Of a stretch of 5,401 bases of DNA, positions 1 to 4,274 are shown piece by piece. Location: positions 1 to 5,401 of the forward strand of contig JASLIY010000184.1 in the NCBI GenBank assembly GCA_030152675.1. Reading direction: 5' to 3'. The notes beneath the pieces are model-generated. The model was not told the DNA's origin. It was given only the letters and a program-made list of their open reading frames with translations, and did no database searches. Each line of letters begins with the position of its first letter. Position 1 is the first letter of the stretch. This DNA is from Acinetobacter sp. (lineage in GTDB: Bacteria; Pseudomonadota; Gammaproteobacteria; Pseudomonadales; Moraxellaceae). Position numbers and translations under genes: made by a program.

Positions 1-126
1 CTACTGCCCAGAAACGTCCAAAGACGCCAACGGGTTTGAACAGAAACCATCGACTTAAGGTGGTTTATAACGTAGCTAGAATCGACATCGGTGTATTCTT
101 ATGCCGTACAGTGCTAAAACTCAATG
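1..126. other. Left-edge stretch with no assignable gene
   Basis: No coding region can be assigned. On the + strand two frames that enter from the left edge could each be the tail of an upstream gene: one stops at 56-58 (tail ends ...NGFEQKPST) and one at 135-137 (tail ends ...VLKLNDLG). On the - strand an ATG at 50-48 opens a frame (MVSVQTRWRLW...) that leaves the window, without a convincing ribosome binding site. All are too short to choose between. The direction of the upstream gene is therefore unknown, because the + strand terminator at 218-252 is already explained by the RNA that precedes it. Confidence 0.4.
112..120 (+). promoter_or_regulatory. Possible extended -10 promoter for the 137-252 RNA
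   Basis: TGCTAAAAC has the TGn extension followed by a hexamer matching TATAAT at four of six positions. A start about 7 bases downstream (near 127) would put the 5' end just before the outer stem of the structured RNA. No good -35 box lies at normal spacing: TGTATT at 92-97 is poor, and TCGACA at 82-87 is too far away. The call rests mostly on position relative to the folded RNA. Confidence 0.2.
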
Positions 127-136
127 ATTTGGGGTA

Positions 137-252
137 ATGGCATGACCGTGCTTTGTCTAAAATTAGGCAGAGGCGCGTCGTGCTATCGCATGACTGATGC
201 CGTAAAACGCTGTGTCTAAGCACGCCCCTATTGATTGGAGGCGTGCTTTTTT
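137..252 (+). ncRNA. Candidate structured small RNA or leader (three-way junction plus terminator)
   Basis: The + strand folds into nested stems. The outer stem pairs 137-143 with 197-203 (7 bp, one G-U). Hairpin A pairs 151-159 with 164-172 (9 bp, two G-U, loop AAAT). Hairpin B pairs 177-183 with 188-194 (7 bp, one G-U, loop TATC). A 9-bp terminator hairpin follows at 218-248. The G-U pairs only work if this strand is the transcript, which supports an RNA read left to right. The layout recalls the C4-like antisense RNAs of phages and the C4-like sRNA group reported in Acinetobacter baumannii; that resemblance is from memory and not aligned. The alternative is a terminator-type leader of the downstream corA genes. 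The 5' end is uncertain, probably between 120 and 137. Confidence 0.45.
218..252 (+). terminator. Strong intrinsic (Rho-independent) terminator
   Basis: The stem AAGCACGCC (218-226) pairs perfectly with GGCGTGCTT (240-248). Two further C-G pairs (227-228 with 237-238) are possible inside the loop. It ends in a run of six T (247-252). There is no matching T-run for the opposite strand, so it acts on + strand transcripts. It ends the candidate RNA and insulates, or attenuates into, the gene that starts at 376. The 5' arm can alternatively pair with CGTGCTT at 147-153, which would dissolve the terminator. Confidence 0.8.
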
Positions 253-288
253 ATTGCGTATTCAAAAACTTAGCTTGTGTTGAAGCCA

Positions 289-308
289 GTTATTTTTTGA
301 AAAATTAC
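289..308. promoter_or_regulatory. AT-rich imperfect inverted repeat in the corA leader
   Basis: Arms ATTTTT (292-297) and AAAAAT (300-305) flank a 2-base centre. The symmetry extends by GT/AC on the outside with one mismatch. It lies about 70 bases before the first corA start, where a promoter or operator would be expected. No confident -35/-10 pair was found in 253-361: TTGAAG (280-285) with TTACAT (305-310) has 19-base spacing and a weak -10. AT-rich symmetry arises easily by chance, so this is weak. Confidence 0.2.
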
Positions 309-365
309 ATGTGTGTCCAGCAATCGACATCCCGCTCTTGGACCGCATGCACGGCTACAGTAAGG

Positions 366-387
366 AGTTTTAAACATGTTTAAAACT
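366..387. promoter_or_regulatory. Perfect 22-bp palindrome centred on the corA1 start codon
   Basis: The half-site AGTTTTAAACA (366-376) is followed directly by its exact reverse complement (377-387), with no mismatch. The dyad axis falls inside the ATG at 376-378. The left end overlaps the last two bases of the ribosome binding site AAGGAG (362-367). As DNA it could be an operator for a dimeric regulator. As RNA it can form a 9-bp hairpin with loop CAUG that displays the start codon. I do not recognise it as a known operator consensus. The palindrome is certain; its function is inferred. Confidence 0.5.
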
Positions 388-1308
388 AATGAAAACCCTT
401 TAGGCTTGCAAAACTCACAGCCCATGCTCGCCGAACCGATTTGGCTCAAACTGATTAATCCAAGTTCAGCGCAAATCAATCAGATCGCCCAGCAGTACGA
501 CATTTCCGCCGATTTAATCAGCGCCGGATTGGATCAATATGCAGTGCCGCGCATCCAACGTAAGCAGCACAGCACTCTGATCATTACCCATTTACCGTTT
601 GAAAATACAGATGATTGCAATATTTCATTCTGTACCAAGCCCTTTGCCTTGATCGCACAGCACAATGTGGTACTGATGATCAGCCAATATGATCACCCGA
701 TTTTTGATCGCATGATTCAGCATCATGTCACAACACAAAGCCTGCATGTCCACAGCTATTTCATTTATCGTTTGTTGGAACTCGGTGCCGACCAGTTTAT
801 TTATGCCATCAAGATGGTCAATCAACGGATTGATGATGTGGAACAAGAACTCAAGCAATCCATTAAAAACAATCAAATTTTCAAACTCTTAGATCACAAT
901 AAAAGTTTAAATCAATGTGCGACCTCGCTCAAAGGCAATGCCAAAGTCTTGACGCAGCTGCGTGCAGATCCGGTCTTTCATCGTCATCCCGAAGCAGACA
1001 ACTTGCTCTTGAATGTCATGGTGGAAACTCAGCAAGCACAAGCCATGGCTGAAACGCACAATATTAACCTGTGTAATCTCATGGATTCATACTCGGCTGC
1101 GATTGAAAACAACCTCAGTCTATTGGTGCAGTACTTGTCGATTTACGTGATTGTTGGCGCGATTCCTTTGGGGATTGCCAGTATTTACGGCATGAATATT
1201 CCGCTTCCCCTACAAGATGAACCCTATGCCTTGGTCATATTGGCCTTGGTGGCGGTGATCTCGACCACGGCAATGATCCTCATCTTCAAAAAACGTCAAA
1301 TCATTTAA
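376..1308 (+). CDS. corA: CorA-family divalent cation transporter, first of three (GMN intact)
   Basis: A 310-residue inner-membrane channel of the CorA family, which forms homopentamers passing Mg2+ (and Co2+/Ni2+) into the cytoplasm. Residues 20-245 form the cytoplasmic domain, with the PRI motif at 58-60 and a long helical stretch from about 125 to 245. An Asn-Asn pair (245-246) precedes TM1 (about 250-270). The family signature follows as YGMN at 271-274, then a short periplasmic loop with acidic residues (D281, E282), TM2 (about 285-304) and a basic tail KKR. Length is normal for the family. The ATG at 376 has a strong AAGGAG (362-367) eight bases upstream, better than the in-frame ATG at 424. 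It is the most divergent of the three, reading SIKNNQIF where the others have SYRN. It opens the cluster, 18 bases before the next gene. Exact ion preference cannot be read from sequence. Confidence 0.93.
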   Translation: MFKTNENPLGLQNSQPMLAEPIWLKLINPSSAQINQIAQQYDISADLISAGLDQYAVPRIQRKQHSTLIITHLPFENTDDCNISFCTKPFALIAQHNVVLMISQYDHPIFDRMIQHHVTTQSLHVHSYFIYRLLELGADQFIYAIKMVNQRIDDVEQELKQSIKNNQIFKLLDHNKSLNQCATSLKGNAKVLTQLRADPVFHRHPEADNLLLNVMVETQQAQAMAETHNINLCNLMDSYSAAIENNLSLLVQYLSIYVIVGAIPLGIASIYGMNIPLPLQDEPYALVILALVAVISTTAMILIFKKRQII

Positions 1309-1326
1309 ATCTTGTCGGAGCCTCTC

Positions 1327-2277
1327 ATGTTAAAAATCTATCAAAGTAATGCCCAAGGTAATCTGCTAGAAACCCAAGACATCGTACACAACAGCTTGGT
1401 TTATTTGGTTGATCCGAGCAAAGAAGAAATTATCAAAGTCGCAGCCGAGCTCAATCTGCCACAAGATTTTCTCACCGATTCTTTGGATAAAAATGAACGC
1501 CCACGCATTGAAAAAGATAAAAACTCATTATTAATGGTGCTCAACACCCCGATTAAAATGGATTTAGAAACACGTCCAAATCAAGCGCCCTATCAAACCT
1601 GTCCATTTGGAATTATTCATACTGAAAATAATTTATTAATTGTTTCTCGTTATGAGTTGCCGATATTAACTCGCGTGATTGCTGGTGAATATGGCGAATT
1701 CCAAAGCTATATGAAAACACGGATTAGTTTATTGATCTTTAAAGCCGTGGCTGAGTCTTATAATTATAATTTGACCCAAATTAATAAAAATATTAGCGAG
1801 CTACAACAGAAGCTTAAAAAGTCGTATCGCAACAATGAGCTGTTCGGTCTGATCAGTTTAAACAAAAGCTTGGTATATTTTTCAACCTCACTCAGTGCCA
1901 TGAATATTCTGTATAAACGCATCATGGATGGCGAGGATATTAAAATTCATGAGCAAGAGCAAAAACGTTTGGATGATATTTTAATTGATATTCGTCAAGC
2001 GGCAGAAATCACAGAAATGCGCCGTGAAAGTCTGAGTAACTTGATGGATGCCTATGCTGCGATTATTCACAATAACTTAAACTCAGTCTTAAAAATGCTC
2101 ACCACTTTGGCGATCGTGATGATTATTCCGACCATGATCGGCAGTATTTTCTCGATGAACGTTGAGTTACCGCATGAACATGAGTGGATGACCACCGTGG
2201 TGGTGGGCAGTGGCATGTTCATTATTGCATCGATGATGGTGATGTTTTTCTACAAGAAAAAATATCTACGCGTTTAA
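1327..2277 (+). CDS. CorA-family transporter paralogue with SMN in place of GMN
   Basis: A 316-residue CorA-family protein. RPRIE lies at residues 58-62, SYRNNELF at 166-173 and LMDAY at 239-243. An Asn-Asn pair (249-250) precedes TM1 (about 254-274), TM2 spans about 288-308, and the tail is YKKKYLRV. The pore signature expected as YGMN reads FSMN (275-278): the invariant Gly is Ser (codon TCG). The following loop is VELPHEHEW, rich in acid and His. I chose ATG 1327 because GGAG (1317-1320) sits six bases before it and the protein then begins MLKIYQ, matching MIHIYQ of the third gene. An in-frame TTG at 1312 has no ribosome site. The middle part (about 1560-1800) looks more AT-rich than its neighbours. 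It may be a channel with altered pore, a regulatory subunit mixing with the flanking paralogues, or an inactive copy; an intact frame argues against decay. Confidence 0.9.
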   Translation: MLKIYQSNAQGNLLETQDIVHNSLVYLVDPSKEEIIKVAAELNLPQDFLTDSLDKNERPRIEKDKNSLLMVLNTPIKMDLETRPNQAPYQTCPFGIIHTENNLLIVSRYELPILTRVIAGEYGEFQSYMKTRISLLIFKAVAESYNYNLTQINKNISELQQKLKKSYRNNELFGLISLNKSLVYFSTSLSAMNILYKRIMDGEDIKIHEQEQKRLDDILIDIRQAAEITEMRRESLSNLMDAYAAIIHNNLNSVLKMLTTLAIVMIIPTMIGSIFSMNVELPHEHEWMTTVVVGSGMFIIASMMVMFFYKKKYLRV

Positions 2278-2301
2278 ACCGCCGATGACATCACCGCCGA
2301 T
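2278..2301 (+). repeat. Short direct repeat between the second and third corA genes
   Basis: ACCGCCGAT occurs at 2278-2286 and again at 2293-2301, a 9-base unit with a 15-base period, starting directly after the stop codon. The second copy also forms a small hairpin, CGCC (2295-2298) with GGCG (2303-2306) around GATT. There is no T-run, so this is not an intrinsic terminator. The rest of the 63-base gap holds only a weak AGAG ribosome site (2329-2332) for the next gene. Confidence 0.35.
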
Positions 2302-2340
2302 TGGCGATCACCCGCATTTTAAAAGATTAGAGATTGCAGC

Positions 2341-3345
2341 ATGATTCATATTTATCAAACCATCGACACCCTGACACGCAGCACAAGCCAACACCCAACC
2401 GATCAAAGCCAGACAACGGCTCAGGGCAATACTTCTAAGCGCCTAGACTGGGTAGAAAGTCTGCCACCAACCGCGACCCATATTCAGACACTGGTCAATA
2501 AATTTCATCTCCCGACTGACTTTGTCATGGATGCACTCGATCTCGATGAACGCCCTCGTATCGAGCAGCATGGGGAAAATACCTTGGTGATCATCCATCT
2601 GCCCTTTGATGACAGCAGTGTGGTCAATCTGTATGACCAAGTAAAATACCGCACGATTCCTTTTGCCATGATCGTCACACCGGATCATTTCATCACCGTG
2701 TGCAAAGAAAACCACATGTTCAATCCTGAATGGTTTGCCCAGCATCCACTGCTGCAACATCAGGCCTATACCGCCAATAACAGCATGTCGATTCAAGCCA
2801 CGCAGTTAATCTTGCAACATACTGCACAAGCTTATGTCAAATATGTGCAACACATCGAAAGCTCGATCATCCAAGCCGAAGATGAGTTGTCGCGTTCTTA
2901 TCGTAACCAAGAGCTCTATACCCTGCTGTATTTAAATGAGAGTTTGCTTTATGTGACCACCTCATTAAAACAGTTGATTCAAGTGATTCGCAGCAGTGAC
3001 TTTATCAGCGCTACCTCTATTCAAGCGCATGAAATGGATATGTATACGCAAAGCTTGATTGAATTAGAGCAAGTCTATGCCGTGGCTGAAATTAACCAGC
3101 TTAACTTGAATAACGTGATGGATGCCTATGGCAACGTGATCCAAAACAACGTTAGTCATGTGGTCAAACTCTTAACGGCCGTCACCATCGTACTTTCGAT
3201 CCCAACCTTGATTGCCAGTGTCTATGGCATGAACGTGCCACTGCCTTTTCAAGAGGCCGATCATGCCTTTAGCGTGCTGATCGTAACCATGTTGCTCTCA
3301 AGCGGTGTGATCGCATTTTATTTCCATAAGAAACGCTATTTCTAA
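2341..3345 (+). CDS. corA: CorA-family divalent cation transporter, third of three (GMN intact)
   Basis: A 334-residue CorA-family inner-membrane cation channel. It begins MIHIYQ like the second paralogue. A polar, low-complexity insertion follows (about residues 10-35, rich in S, T and Q) and accounts for its greater length. The cytoplasmic domain carries RPRIE (71-75), HLPFD (86-90), SYRNQELY (186-193) and MDAY (260-263). An Asn-Asn pair (269-270) precedes TM1 (about 274-294), YGMN at 295-298, an acidic periplasmic loop (E305, D307), TM2 (about 309-328) and the basic tail HKKRYF. It is closer in motif wording to the second gene than to the first, suggesting a later duplication of these two. 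The start at 2341 has only a weak AGAG eight bases upstream, perhaps relying on coupling. Transport of Mg2+ or a similar ion is expected from the family; specificity is unknown. Confidence 0.92.
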   Translation: MIHIYQTIDTLTRSTSQHPTDQSQTTAQGNTSKRLDWVESLPPTATHIQTLVNKFHLPTDFVMDALDLDERPRIEQHGENTLVIIHLPFDDSSVVNLYDQVKYRTIPFAMIVTPDHFITVCKENHMFNPEWFAQHPLLQHQAYTANNSMSIQATQLILQHTAQAYVKYVQHIESSIIQAEDELSRSYRNQELYTLLYLNESLLYVTTSLKQLIQVIRSSDFISATSIQAHEMDMYTQSLIELEQVYAVAEINQLNLNNVMDAYGNVIQNNVSHVVKLLTAVTIVLSIPTLIASVYGMNVPLPFQEADHAFSVLIVTMLLSSGVIAFYFHKKRYF

Positions 3346-3418
3346 ACGCCTTAAACTTTGCAAAAACCTGCATCAGTCCTATGATGATGAGCCCCCCTTC
3401 GATTGCGAGAGAATGCTC

Positions 3419-4120
3419 ATGCGTGTAGATATTTGGTCTGATGTCGTCTGTCCTTTTTGCTACATTGGCAAAAAACGTTTAGAACATGTCGCGGCTGACG
3501 CTGGGATTGAGCTTGATATTCATTGGCATAGCTTTGAGCTCGATCCACACGCGCCCGCCCGACATCAAAGTTCCAACACCGAACGCTTGGCCAAGAAGTA
3601 TGGTCAAAGTATTGCTCAAACGGAGCAGATGGAACGCAATGTCGCACAGGCTGCGGCTTCAGAAGGAATTGAATTTAATTGGCAACAGGCCAATTCCGGC
3701 AATACCTTTAACGCGCATCGCATCATCCACTTGGCTCAAACCCAAGGTTTAGGCAATGCCGCCAAAGAAGCTTTCTTGCATGCCTATATGACCGAAGGTT
3801 TAGCGATTGGTGAACCCGAAGTCGTTGAAAAAATTGCTTTAAATATTGGCTTGACCGCTTCAGATATTCAGGCAGTATTGAGCAGTGACTTATATGCAGA
3901 AGAAGTGCGTCATGATGAAAAAATCGCGCATGAACAACTCAAGGTCACTGGTGTTCCGTTCTTTGTGTTTGATCAACGCTTGGCTGTGGCTGGTGCTCAA
4001 CCGCGTGAGGTGTTTTTGCAAGTCTTTGAGCAATTACAACAACAGGCTGAAAATCCAAGCGTCGAAGCTGAAGCAACAGCGAGTTGCGATGCTGAAGGTT
4101 GTGAAATTCCAAAAACATAA
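3419..4120 (+). CDS. frnE: FrnE/DsbA-family thiol oxidoreductase
   Basis: A 233-residue thioredoxin-fold protein of the DsbA/FrnE family (also annotated as 2-hydroxychromene-2-carboxylate isomerase-like). MRVDIWSDVVCPFCYIGK puts the redox CPFC at residues 11-14 right after the first strand. A helical insertion covers about 55-170, with the family motif NTFNAHR at 95-101. GVPFFVF (178-184) supplies the cis-proline (P180). The tail holds a second cysteine pair, C223 and C228 (CDAEGC, a CX4C motif), like that described in Deinococcus radiodurans FrnE, a cadmium-inducible disulfide isomerase. There is no signal peptide, so it should act in the cytoplasm. An ATG also exists at 3413, but GAGAG (3407-3411) lies one base from it and seven from ATG 3419, so I chose 3419. 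It follows the corA genes by 73 bases without a terminator and is probably co-transcribed. Confidence 0.92.
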   Translation: MRVDIWSDVVCPFCYIGKKRLEHVAADAGIELDIHWHSFELDPHAPARHQSSNTERLAKKYGQSIAQTEQMERNVAQAAASEGIEFNWQQANSGNTFNAHRIIHLAQTQGLGNAAKEAFLHAYMTEGLAIGEPEVVEKIALNIGLTASDIQAVLSSDLYAEEVRHDEKIAHEQLKVTGVPFFVFDQRLAVAGAQPREVFLQVFEQLQQQAENPSVEAEATASCDAEGCEIPKT

Positions 4121-4145
4121 ATTCGGAATGGTCATCGCATCAATC

Positions 4146-4178
4146 GGATCAGCGCACTCAAGTCGTGCGCTTTGATCC
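4146..4178 (+). terminator. 12-bp imperfect hairpin after frnE, possible weak terminator
   Basis: GGATCA (4146-4151) pairs with TGATCC (4173-4178), and GCGCAC (4152-4157) pairs with GTGCGC (4165-4170). There is a TT bulge at 4171-4172 and a 7-base loop. No T-run follows on either strand, so it is not a classical intrinsic terminator. It may stabilise the 3' end of the corA-frnE message or assist Rho-dependent ending. The rest of the gap 4121-4274 holds a small hairpin (TGCTC 4219-4223 with GAGCA 4227-4231) and no convincing promoter. Confidence 0.35.
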
Positions 4179-4274
4179 ATTGTGCAATAGTGCTGCTGAC
4201 ATTGGGTCGAGATCACCTTGCTCTGTGAGCAGCAAAGCGTATTGCCCGAAGTGTTATGTATCAAATGGAATTTC

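Noticed and set aside
1..50. - strand ATG at 50-48 opening MVSVQTRWRLW..., a possible divergent gene start
   Set aside because: Only 16 codons are in view, and there is no clear ribosome site or -35/-10 pair upstream on that strand.
2..58. Possible C-terminal tail of an upstream gene (ends ...NGFEQKPST) in the second + frame
   Set aside because: Only 18 codons are visible. A rival + frame stays open to 135-137 and a - strand frame starts at 50, so no choice can be supported.
80..331. 10-base direct repeat AATCGACATC at 80-89 and 322-331
   Set aside because: Only two copies with no shared flanks. Probably chance, though a genome-wide count would be easy.
309..383. 24-codon + strand frame overlapping the corA1 start
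   Set aside because: It has no ribosome binding site and unremarkable composition. A frame this short is expected by chance.
625..876. 83-codon - strand frame inside corA1
   Set aside because: It lies opposite a well-supported CorA gene and the protein shows no recognisable features: a shadow frame.
1312..1326. TTG start giving a longer second CorA (MSEPL...)
   Set aside because: There is no ribosome site before the TTG. GGAG at 1317-1320 sits correctly for ATG 1327, and the third paralogue aligns from that ATG.
2191..2204. Inverted repeat ACCACC-GT-GGTGGT
   Set aside because: It lies within the TTVVV codons of TM2 in the second corA gene and is explained by coding sequence.
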